From: Chloroflexota bacterium
Lineage (GTDB): Bacteria > Chloroflexota > Dehalococcoidia > JACQGW01
Direction: 5' to 3'
Length of the DNA stretch: 6,496 bases
NCBI GenBank assembly: GCA_016199325.1
Contig: JACQGW010000040.1
Span: 1-6,496, forward strand
In this document: positions 1-6,375 of the stretch, piece after piece
How the letters are laid out: each line of letters begins with the position of its first letter
Numbering within the stretch: the first letter of the stretch is position 1
Translations under genes and position numbers: made by a program
The notes under the pieces: generated by a model
The model's input: the letters and a program-made list of their open reading frames with translations, nothing else
Database searches by the model: none
What the model was told of the DNA's origin: nothing

Positions 1-2
1 CC

Positions 3-52
3 AATCCGTTCAATCCGCTCCCGAAATCCGTTGACAGCAATCCGTTGACGGC
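3..52. repeat. Short AATCCG-type repeats upstream of the permease operon
   Basis: Four copies of AATCCG(T/C)T begin at 3, 12, 25 and 39. The last two lie in a head-to-tail 14-bp duplication, 25-38 and 39-52, that differs at one base (AATCCGTTGAC followed by AGC or GGC). Each 14-mer contains TTGAC(A/G), which looks like a -35 hexamer. I see no convincing -10 box 16-18 bp downstream of either, so I do not call a promoter. The block could be an operator, replication-slippage debris, or the 3' end of an upstream gene, since one frame is open from position 3 through it. It ends 23 bp before the first gene's start. Confidence 0.5.
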
Positions 53-75
53 AGGACACGGCAAGAGAGGTTCCC

Positions 76-1053
76 ATGGCGTCAGGCAGCACAACGCTTG
101 CGCGACGATCGTTTGGCGATTCGGCGCTCGGAAATAGCCTTCGATGGTCGGCCATCCGGCGCGTCGCCTGGTCATACCTGTTCCTGGCGCCTATGGTGCT
201 CCTGACCGGGCTCTTCGTCATCTACCCGATCATCGCCTCGGTACACATCACCCTCTACGATTGGAACGGCATCGGCGAGCCGACTCGCTACGTCGGCCTT
301 CGCCACTTCCTGACGGTCGCCCGCGATCCGTTCTTCTGGAATGCGTTCAAGAACACCGCGGTCTACACCGTCGTGCTCGTCCCGATTCAGCTCACGCTCG
401 CGCTCATCCTCGCCCTCGTCCTGAACAGCCCGCGCCTGCGCGGCGCAACCGTCTACCGGGCGATCTACTTCTCGCCCGTCGTGACGTCGGCGGCCATGGT
501 CGGCGTTGTCGTCAGCCTCCTGCTCGGCAACATCGGCCTGGATCTGAGCCTGAAGCTCGTCGAGCTGGGGCTGATCTCCGAGCCGGTCGACATTCTGTCG
601 AGTCCCAGCCTGGCGCTGCCAGCGGTGATCGCCGTGGGTGTCTGGCACACGCTCGGCTACAACCTCGTCTACTTCCTGGCCGCGCTCCAATCGATCCCGA
701 AGGAACTTTATGAAGCGGCGCGCGTCGACGGCGCCAACGCCGGGCAGCAGTTCACCCGTATCACGGTGCCGATGCTGCAGGACGTCGGGCTCGTCATTCT
801 GTTCCTGGCGATTCTCGGCAGCCTTCAGGTCTTCGACCTGGTGCTCGTGATGACCGGCGGCGGGCCCTACTTCGCCAGCGAGGTCGTCAGCACGTACATC
901 TATCACTACGCCTTCACGCCGGCTGCCGTCCAGGCCGAGGCCAACGTCGGCTATGCGTCGGCAGCCGCCTTCTTCATGAGCACCCTGGTGATGGGCATTA
1001 CGATTCTCCAGTTCCTTGCCGTGCGCTGGGCCCGGCGTGAGCGGGCTGGGTAA
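76..1053 (+). CDS. Carbohydrate ABC transporter permease, MalF/UgpA-like (CUT1 family)
   Basis: This is one of two inner-membrane subunits that form the channel of an ABC sugar importer. The 325-residue protein has a basic N-terminal tail and about six hydrophobic segments (near residues 34-56, 94-117, 130-151, 181-204, 236-259 and 293-316). The cytoplasmic EAA coupling loop is at E213-A214-A215, followed by D218-G219-A220 and ending at I229/P232; this is the contact site for the ATPase. The early YDWNGIGEP stretch is typical of MalF/UgpA/LacF-type subunits, and the length is normal. ATG 76 is supported by GAGAGG at 65-70. The second permease follows after 11 nt. The substrate cannot be read from the sequence; the downstream glycosidases suggest oligosaccharides from a plant beta-glycan. 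No solute-binding protein or ATPase gene is visible here. Confidence 0.95.
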   Translation: MASGSTTLARRSFGDSALGNSLRWSAIRRVAWSYLFLAPMVLLTGLFVIYPIIASVHITLYDWNGIGEPTRYVGLRHFLTVARDPFFWNAFKNTAVYTVVLVPIQLTLALILALVLNSPRLRGATVYRAIYFSPVVTSAAMVGVVVSLLLGNIGLDLSLKLVELGLISEPVDILSSPSLALPAVIAVGVWHTLGYNLVYFLAALQSIPKELYEAARVDGANAGQQFTRITVPMLQDVGLVILFLAILGSLQVFDLVLVMTGGGPYFASEVVSTYIYHYAFTPAAVQAEANVGYASAAAFFMSTLVMGITILQFLAVRWARRERAG

Positions 1054-1064
1054 AGGGAGACGGC

Positions 1065-1922
1065 ATGGCGCTCAAGGTGCGCACCCACCAACCGAATCGG
1101 CGGGACCTGCCCCAGCTCATCGTCCACCTGGCGCTGATCGGGCTCGGCTTCTTCTACATGTACCCGTTTCTCTGGGTGCTGGCCGGGTCGCTCAAGGCGC
1201 CGGGCGAGTTCTTCCGCTCCGGCCTGAGTCTCATCCCGGAGTCGATCCGGCTCGACAACTACGTCTACGCCTGGACGGAAGGCAACTTCCAGCAGTACTT
1301 CCTGAACACCATCGCGGTGACGGTCGCCGTCACCCTGCTCGTCATCCTCTTCTCGTCGATGGCGGGCTACGTCCTGGCCCGCACCCAGTTCCCGGGCCGG
1401 CGCGTCGCCGTGGGAGTGATGCTCGCCCTCATGTTTCTCCCGCACGGCTACACGATCATTCCGACCTTCGAGCTGGTTCAGAAGATGGGGCTCCTGAACA
1501 GCCTCTGGTCGATCATCCTCGTCCAGACGGCGGGCGGCCTCATTTTCAACGCGCTCCTTTTCATGGGATACTTCCGGACGATCAGCCGCGAGCTGGAGGA
1601 GGCGGCGGTCGTCGACGGCGCCAACCTGCCGGTGACGTACTGGCGGATCATGCTGCCCATGGCGATGCCGATGGTGGCAACCGTCGGGCTTTTCCAGTTC
1701 ATGCAGAACTGGAACTCGTTCTGGATCCCGCTGGTCTTCACCCTGGGGAACGCCTCGCTGCGGACGCTGGCCGTCGGCATGTACGCCTTCGTCGGCGAGA
1801 ACTCGACCGGCTGGACCTACATCTGCGCCGGCGCCGTGCTCTCCATCCTGCCGATCATGCTCGTCTTCTTCTTCCTTCAGCGGTATTTCATCGAAGCGGT
1901 CGCCGGGGCGATCAAGGGGTGA
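1065..1922 (+). CDS. Carbohydrate ABC transporter permease, MalG/UgpE-like (CUT1 family)
   Basis: This is the second channel subunit, expected to pair with the product of the preceding gene in the inner membrane. The 285 residues include about six hydrophobic segments (near 17-39, 81-104, 113-134, 145-168, 199-222 and 253-275). The EAA loop is at E179-A180-A181, with D184-G185-A186, I195 and P198, as expected for the ATPase-docking helix. The C-terminus, FIEAVAGAIKG, matches the usual end of MalG-type permeases, whose family often finishes in a similar GAxKG. The start at ATG 1065 is supported by AGGGAG at 1054-1059, immediately after the upstream stop codon. The gene ends 3 nt before the GH2 gene, which points to co-transcription and probable translational coupling. 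Family assignment is secure; substrate is inferred only from context. Confidence 0.95.
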   Translation: MALKVRTHQPNRRDLPQLIVHLALIGLGFFYMYPFLWVLAGSLKAPGEFFRSGLSLIPESIRLDNYVYAWTEGNFQQYFLNTIAVTVAVTLLVILFSSMAGYVLARTQFPGRRVAVGVMLALMFLPHGYTIIPTFELVQKMGLLNSLWSIILVQTAGGLIFNALLFMGYFRTISRELEEAAVVDGANLPVTYWRIMLPMAMPMVATVGLFQFMQNWNSFWIPLVFTLGNASLRTLAVGMYAFVGENSTGWTYICAGAVLSILPIMLVFFFLQRYFIEAVAGAIKG

Positions 1923-1925
1923 TAC

Positions 1926-4079
1926 ATGATGCGTGAAGAGATCTCGCTGGCCGGCCTCTGGCGGTACCATACCGGCGACCCGGTGGACGGGGACGCCGCT
2001 GTGGCCGATTACGACGATACCGGCTGGCCCGAGATGGAGCTGCCGGCGAACTGGCACCTGCGCGGGCTCGAGGCCCACGGCGCCGTCTGGTTTCGACAAA
2101 CGATGGCGCTGCCGACCCGGTTCGCCGGACGGCACCTCCGGCTCTGCTTCGACGGCGTCGACTACTTCGCCGACGTCTGGCTGAACGGCAGCTATCTCGG
2201 CCGGCACGAGGGGTACTTCCAGCCGTTCGCCTTCGACGTCTCGGCCATCATGCGTCCGGACGAGCCGAACGTCCTGGCCGTGCGGGTCGACAGCCCCTGG
2301 GAGGCGTTCGGCGCCGTCTGGCACCTCCGCAAGCGGCTCGTCAAGGGGATCCTCAACCACCACGACACCCGGCCCGGCGGTGGCTGGGGCATCCAGGGCC
2401 AGGAGCTCAACACCGGCGGGATCTGGAACGACGTCCGGCTCCTCAGCCACGAGGCGATCCGCCTGGACGGCGTTCACGTCATCCCGCGGCTGACCGCCAA
2501 CCACCGCCGCGCCACCGTCGACGTCGTCGCGACCGTCGAGAACCATTCGACGGAGCCGGTCGAGGTCCATCTCGTCGGCGTCGTCATGCCCGAGAACTTC
2601 GGCACCATCCGATCCATCGTCGCGGAGCTGGGGGCGCGGGTCACCGTCCAGCCCGGCCGGCAGCAGGTCCGGCTCTCCACGCAGATCGACCGGCCGGCGC
2701 TCTGGTGGTCGTGGGACCTGGGCGAGCCGAATCTCTACCGGCTCGACCTCGTCGCCGAATCGATCGGTTCAACCCTCGACCGATTGAGCACCCGCTTTGG
2801 CATCCGCAGCGTCTCCGTAGACGCCGACTGGGTGTGGCGGCTGAACGGCCAACGGATCTTCCTCCGCGGCACCAACTACATCCCGACGCAGTGGCTCGCC
2901 GAGATGGACGAGGCCGCCTTCCGGCGGGACGCCAATCTCATGCGAGAGGCGAACGTCAACGTCGTCCGGGTCCACGCCCACGTCAACCGCGACGAGCTCT
3001 ACCGGGTCGCCGACGAGGCAGGGCTGCTCGTCTGGCAGGACTTCGCCCTTCAGTGGGGGTACGACGATTCAGAGACGTTCAAGCAGAGCGCCCTCCGCCA
3101 GCAGCGCGAGATGATCGAGCAGCTCCACAACCATCCGAGCATCGCCGTCTGGTGCTGCCACAATGAATCGCCCTGGGCCGCGCCGTGGATGGCCGAGAAG
3201 GTGCCGGATTACGACCCCGACCAGAACCGCGACCTCGACGAACGGCTCGCCGCCGACGCCCGACGGCTCGACCCCACCCGCGTCGTCCACCTGAGCTCGG
3301 GTACGGGCGACGCCCACGCCCACGTCGGCTGGTACTCCGGCAACTCGATGTGGGACTTCCGCGATCTGCCCGGCGCGCCGTTCGTGACCGAGTTCGGCGC
3401 CCAGGCGCTGCCCAGCGCCCTGTCACTGGCCAGGATCTTCCCGCCGGAGCAGCTCTGGCCGCCGGATTGGGACGCCTGGGCGTTCCACGACTTCCAGCGC
3501 GAGGAGACGTTCGACAACGCCGGTATCGCCATAGGCGCGACGATCGAGGAGTTCGTCGCCAACAGCCAGGCGTACCAGGCAAGGCTGACCCAGTACGCCG
3601 TCGAGTGCTATCGGCGGGCGAAGTGGCGGCCGATGACGGGCGTCTTCCAATTCATGTTCGTCGACGGCTGGCCGTCGATCACCTGGTCAGTGCTGGACCG
3701 CTGGCGGCAGCCGAAGGCCGGTTTCGACGCCCTCCGGCGGGCCTTCCAGCCGGTGCTCCCCAGCGCCGAGTGCCACGCCGACCGGTTCCCCACCGGCGAG
3801 GCCGTTCAACTGCCGCTGTGGGTCATAAACGATCTGCCCCGGCCGCTGCCGGACAGCGTCCTGCACTGGGCGCTGGTCCGCGGCGGCAAGGTCTGCCAGA
3901 CCGGGGAGGAGCGCCTGGACGTCCCGGCCGACGCCGTCATCGCCGCCGGCCACGTCGCCGGCGACCCGGCGCTGCCGCACGGCGACTACGTCCTCCAGCT
4001 CCGGCTGGTCCGGCGCGGGGGCAAGACGCTGAGCGCCAATGAGACGCACTTCACGATTGGGCAGGAGGCAAGCCGATGA
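1926..4079 (+). CDS. Glycoside hydrolase family 2, beta-mannosidase-like, cytoplasmic
   Basis: This is probably a retaining exo-acting glycosidase that trims imported oligosaccharides. The 717 residues read as an N-terminal jelly-roll sugar-binding domain (about 1-175, ending in GGIWNDVRLL), an Ig-like domain (about 180-295), a TIM barrel (about 300-610, opening with the LRGTNYIP strand) and a short C-terminal beta-sandwich (about 620-712). The predicted acid/base is E414 in NHPSIAVWCCHNES, and the predicted nucleophile is E489 in VTEFG. R348 fits the clan GH-A conserved arginine. The GWPSITWS block at 581-588, followed by QPKAGFDALRRAFQPVL, resembles beta-mannosidase and exo-glucosaminidase members more than beta-galactosidases or glucuronidases. 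It is shorter than typical beta-mannosidases (about 850 residues). There is no signal peptide. ATG 1926 and ATG 1929 are both possible; AAGGGG at 1914-1919 serves either. Precise specificity is undetermined. Confidence 0.88.
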   Translation: MMREEISLAGLWRYHTGDPVDGDAAVADYDDTGWPEMELPANWHLRGLEAHGAVWFRQTMALPTRFAGRHLRLCFDGVDYFADVWLNGSYLGRHEGYFQPFAFDVSAIMRPDEPNVLAVRVDSPWEAFGAVWHLRKRLVKGILNHHDTRPGGGWGIQGQELNTGGIWNDVRLLSHEAIRLDGVHVIPRLTANHRRATVDVVATVENHSTEPVEVHLVGVVMPENFGTIRSIVAELGARVTVQPGRQQVRLSTQIDRPALWWSWDLGEPNLYRLDLVAESIGSTLDRLSTRFGIRSVSVDADWVWRLNGQRIFLRGTNYIPTQWLAEMDEAAFRRDANLMREANVNVVRVHAHVNRDELYRVADEAGLLVWQDFALQWGYDDSETFKQSALRQQREMIEQLHNHPSIAVWCCHNESPWAAPWMAEKVPDYDPDQNRDLDERLAADARRLDPTRVVHLSSGTGDAHAHVGWYSGNSMWDFRDLPGAPFVTEFGAQALPSALSLARIFPPEQLWPPDWDAWAFHDFQREETFDNAGIAIGATIEEFVANSQAYQARLTQYAVECYRRAKWRPMTGVFQFMFVDGWPSITWSVLDRWRQPKAGFDALRRAFQPVLPSAECHADRFPTGEAVQLPLWVINDLPRPLPDSVLHWALVRGGKVCQTGEERLDVPADAVIAAGHVAGDPALPHGDYVLQLRLVRRGGKTLSANETHFTIGQEASR
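4063..4068 (+). promoter_or_regulatory. Strong ribosome binding site inside the end of the GH2 gene
   Basis: A perfect AGGAGG lies within the last codons of the GH2 gene, 7 nt before ATG 4076. That ATG overlaps the GH2 stop codon as ATGA (4076-4079). The pair fixes the start of the GH5 gene and suggests coupled translation, with an independent strong initiation signal for the secreted enzyme. Confidence 0.8.
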
Positions 4080-5791
4080 GCTTGCGATCGTTCCTTCACG
4101 CTGGGCTGACCGTCATCGCCATCTCGCTCACCGCCTGCTCGACGCTCCTGCCGGCCGCGCCCCAGACCGACCAGAAGCCGGCGACGGCGCCAACCGCGGC
4201 TCCGGCCGCGACGCCCACCGCCCTGGCCGGCGGCGCCGCCGTCGGCGCCCTCTCGACGAAGGGCGGCGAGATCGTCGACGCCCGCGGGCGCGAGGTGATC
4301 CTGACCGGCGTCAACTGGTTCGGCTTCGAGACGGGAACCCACGCACCGCACGGCCTCTGGTACCGCAACTGGGAGTCGATGCTCGACCAAATCGTCGCGC
4401 TCGGGTTCAACGCCATTCGGCTGCCCTACTCCAACGAGATCTTCCGCGCCGATGCCAAGGTGGGAGGCGTCGACTACGACTACAACCCCGACCTCGAAGG
4501 GCTCACCCCGATCGAGGTGATGGATAAGATCGTCGACGGCGCCGGCCGGCGGGGGCTGAAGATCCTGCTCGACCGGCACCGGCCGGACCCCGAAGCGCAG
4601 TCGAAGCTCTGGTACACCGATCGGGTGAGCGAGGAGCAGTGGATCGCCGACTGGGTGAAGCTCGCCAAGCGGTATCGCTGGAACGACGCCGTGATCGGCG
4701 CCGACCTCCACAACGAGCCGGCCGGCAAGGCGACCTGGGGCACCGACATCGAGGCGACCGATTGGCGCCTTGCGGCCGAGCGGGCCGGCAACGCGATCCA
4801 CGAGGCCAATCCGGACTGGCTCATCGTCGTCGAGGGGATCGAGAAGATCGGCGACGACCTCTACTGGTACGGCGGCAGCTTGAAGCTGGCCGACGAGTTC
4901 CCGGTCCGCCTGAAGGTGCCGAACAAGCTCGTCTACAGCGTGCACGACTACGGACCGGGCGTTTGGAAGCAGCCCTGGTTCAAGGAAGCAGATTTTCCGA
5001 GAAACCTCGACAAGAAGTGGGACCTCCACTGGGGCTTCGTCGTCAAGGACGAGATGGCGCCGATCATCGTCGGCGAGTTCGGCGGGCGCGGCACCGGCCA
5101 GGACGTCGAAGGCGTCTGGCAGCGGCGGCTGCTCGAGTACCTGAAGGCCAACCGGATCAGCTACACCTACTGGTCCTTCAACGCCAACTCCGGCGATACC
5201 GGCGGCATCCTGCACGAAGACTGGGCTTCGGTCTACGAGTACAAGGTCGACTTCCTCCGGCAGTACCAGTTCCCGCTGCTGGGCAAGGCGACCATCCGGC
5301 CCAGGCCCGGCGCCGACCGCCCGAAGCCGGCCGTCATGCCCACCGGCCCCAGCGGCCTCCGGGTGGGCTACCGGCCGGTCCAGCCGCTGCCGAGCACGAG
5401 CAAGCCCGCGATGGAGCTGCGCGTCGTCAACGACGGCGGACTACCGCTGGACCTCAAAGACGTCGAGCTGCGCTACTGGCTGAAGTCGCCCCACCACGAG
5501 CCGACCATCCTGATCCAGTCGGCTGACGTGGGGACCGACGCCATCACGGGGAAGCTCATCCTCAGCCCGGCCGGCGGCCAGACGCACTACGTCAAGATCA
5601 CGTTCGCCCGCGGCCAGGTGCCGGCGAAAGGGTTCGTGAACCTGAGCGTGCAGCTCCGGCTCGACGACGGTGCCCAGCACGCCCAGGCCGACGACTACAG
5701 CTACGCGCCCTGGAAGTTCCTGAAGGACTGGGACCGCGTCGGCCTCTACCTGGGCGGCCAGCTCGTCTGGGGCCGGCCACCGGGGGAGTAA
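4076..5791 (+). CDS. Lipoprotein endo-beta-1,4-glucanase: E1-like GH5 domain plus C-terminal CBM3-like domain
   Basis: This is a probable surface-anchored cellulase that cuts internal beta-1,4 links in cellulose or a related glucan. Of 571 residues, 1-20 are a lipoprotein signal with lipobox LTAC and lipidated C21. A Pro/Ala/Thr-rich tether (about 22-58) follows, then a GH5 barrel (about 62-402), a Pro-rich linker (404-425) and a CBM3-like domain (about 428-570, with RYWLKS, DDYSY and LVWGRPPG). GH5 landmarks are R115, H168, N213-E214 (acid/base), H290, Y292, E334 (nucleophile) and W366. Stretches such as INWFGFET-like VNWFGFET, ILLDRHRPD, DLHNEP, WRLAAERAGNA and NSGDTGGIL closely resemble, from memory, the Acidothermus cellulolyticus E1 catalytic domain (subfamily GH5_1). 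The E1 disulfide cysteines are replaced here, and C21 is the only cysteine. The gene overlaps the GH2 stop by 4 nt. Substrate could include glucomannan or mixed-linkage glucan. Confidence 0.92.
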   Translation: MSLRSFLHAGLTVIAISLTACSTLLPAAPQTDQKPATAPTAAPAATPTALAGGAAVGALSTKGGEIVDARGREVILTGVNWFGFETGTHAPHGLWYRNWESMLDQIVALGFNAIRLPYSNEIFRADAKVGGVDYDYNPDLEGLTPIEVMDKIVDGAGRRGLKILLDRHRPDPEAQSKLWYTDRVSEEQWIADWVKLAKRYRWNDAVIGADLHNEPAGKATWGTDIEATDWRLAAERAGNAIHEANPDWLIVVEGIEKIGDDLYWYGGSLKLADEFPVRLKVPNKLVYSVHDYGPGVWKQPWFKEADFPRNLDKKWDLHWGFVVKDEMAPIIVGEFGGRGTGQDVEGVWQRRLLEYLKANRISYTYWSFNANSGDTGGILHEDWASVYEYKVDFLRQYQFPLLGKATIRPRPGADRPKPAVMPTGPSGLRVGYRPVQPLPSTSKPAMELRVVNDGGLPLDLKDVELRYWLKSPHHEPTILIQSADVGTDAITGKLILSPAGGQTHYVKITFARGQVPAKGFVNLSVQLRLDDGAQHAQADDYSYAPWKFLKDWDRVGLYLGGQLVWGRPPGE

Positions 5792-5807
5792 GCGCCTATC
5801 CGAGAAC

Positions 5808-5999
5808 CCCTCCCCGTCCGCGATTCATGGGCGGACAGTTCTGGACCGGGCTTGATTCTCCCTCTCCCCGCTGGGAGAGGGTTGGGGTGAGGGCGTCTCG
5901 CCGGGCAGAACGACCCTCACCCCCGCCCTCTCCCACTGAGAGGGAGTCGGAGGACGGCCCTGGCCAAACTGGCCGCCCATGAACCGTCCGCGGGGAGGG
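5808..5999. repeat. 192-bp imperfect inverted-repeat (MITE/REP-like) element
   Basis: Two arms, 5808-5894 and 5912-5999, pair over almost their full length around a 17-nt centre (5895-5911). The best-matching blocks are CCCTCCCCG at the outer tips (5808-5816 with 5991-5999), TTCATGGGCGG (5824-5834 with its complement on the right), CTCCCTCTC and TGGGAGAGGG with GGGGTGAGGG nearest the centre. The left arm also contains a local hairpin, GTCCGC/GCGGAC (5816-5821 and 5831-5836). It starts 16 bp after the GH5 stop codon. No T-tract follows, so it is not a standard intrinsic terminator, though such a structure may still stabilise or end the operon mRNA. It has no coding content and no clear target-site duplication. 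Confidence 0.8.
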
Positions 6000-6011
6000 A
6001 GCCGGTCGCTT

Positions 6012-6029
6012 CCCCCTGTCGACAGGGGG
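6012..6029. repeat. 18-bp perfect palindrome
   Basis: CCCCCTGTCGACAGGGGG reads identically on both strands and is followed by GACTGAGGGG. It could be part of a dispersed intergenic repeat or a dimeric-protein binding site. Nothing next to it, such as a promoter or gene start, favours a regulatory role. Confidence 0.6.
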
Positions 6030-6037
6030 GACTGAGG

Positions 6038-6293
6038 GGCGTTCGCTTTCGGACAGGCTACCAAGAACACGGAACGTAGCGGTCCGCAGATCCCCGGGTT
6101 CGTGGTCTGTGGTTGTGGTTGGCACGGCACCTCTCCGCCGTCACCGGACCGACGCCTTCCCCAATCGAGGGGCATGGCAAGCGCAGCCTGGTCTGGGAGC
6201 GCAGGCGTCCCGCCTGCCTGTTGGGTCGACGCGGTCGAGCGGTTCTGGAGAGTCGACGGTCTCACTCGCGCCGGCACGCAGGCCCTCTCCGTC
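6038..6293. other. Gene-free spacer
   Basis: Apart from the hairpin at 6201-6217, this stretch contains no coding region I can support. Open frames here have no recognisable domain, lack credible start signals and run into the neighbouring inverted repeats. A G/T-rich stretch at about 6108-6122 (GGTCTGTGGTTGTGGTT) is low-complexity. I see no tRNA, riboswitch or promoter. Confidence 0.5.
6201..6217. repeat. Small GC-rich hairpin (GCAGGCG-TCC-CGCCTGC)
   Basis: This is a 7-bp perfect stem with a 3-nt loop, inside GGGAGCGCAGGCGTCCCGCCTGCC. That wording resembles, from general knowledge, a dispersed repeat common between genes in several high-GC phyla, which often yields spurious AGVPPA-type peptides when translated. 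No T-tract follows, so it is not called a terminator. Confidence 0.5.
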
Positions 6294-6375
6294 GTCATGC
6301 TGAGCCGCAGCGAAGCATCTCCCCGGGGGCGGCCTGTTCGTACCAAGGGGATGCTTCGCTGCGGCTCAGCATGAC
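6294..6375. repeat. Hairpin element with 26-bp perfect arms
   Basis: The arm at 6294-6319 (starting GTCATGCTGAGCCGCAGCG) is the exact reverse complement of 6350-6375 (ending GCGGCTCAGCATGAC), around a 30-nt centre. Pairing extends inward through CCCC (6321-6324) and GGGG (6347-6350 region) with one bulged base. Similar CATGCTGAGC...GAAGCATC units are, from general knowledge, widespread intergenic repeats in many bacteria. Perfect arms suggest recent spread, selection or gene conversion. Its right tip is the insertion site of the next element. Confidence 0.85.

Noticed and set aside
31..59. Sigma-70 promoter based on TTGACA at 31-36
   Set aside because: The position 17 bp downstream reads GGACAC, with no -10-like hexamer, and the TTGAC is explained by the tandem repeat.
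951..2570. Long minus-strand open frame (539 codons) across the permease and GH2 genes
   Set aside because: It is antisense to three well-supported genes. The translation is low-complexity, rich in Asp, Arg, Val and Pro, with no domain, as expected from the reverse of GC-rich codons.
3986..5215. Long minus-strand open frame (409 codons) across the GH2/GH5 junction
   Set aside because: It is antisense to the catalytic regions of the GH5 gene, with biased composition and no recognisable motif. It is a codon-structure shadow.
5858..5946. Rho-independent terminator after the GH5 gene
   Set aside because: The stem is strong, but the base is followed by TCGGAGGA rather than a T-tract, so only a general structural role can be proposed.
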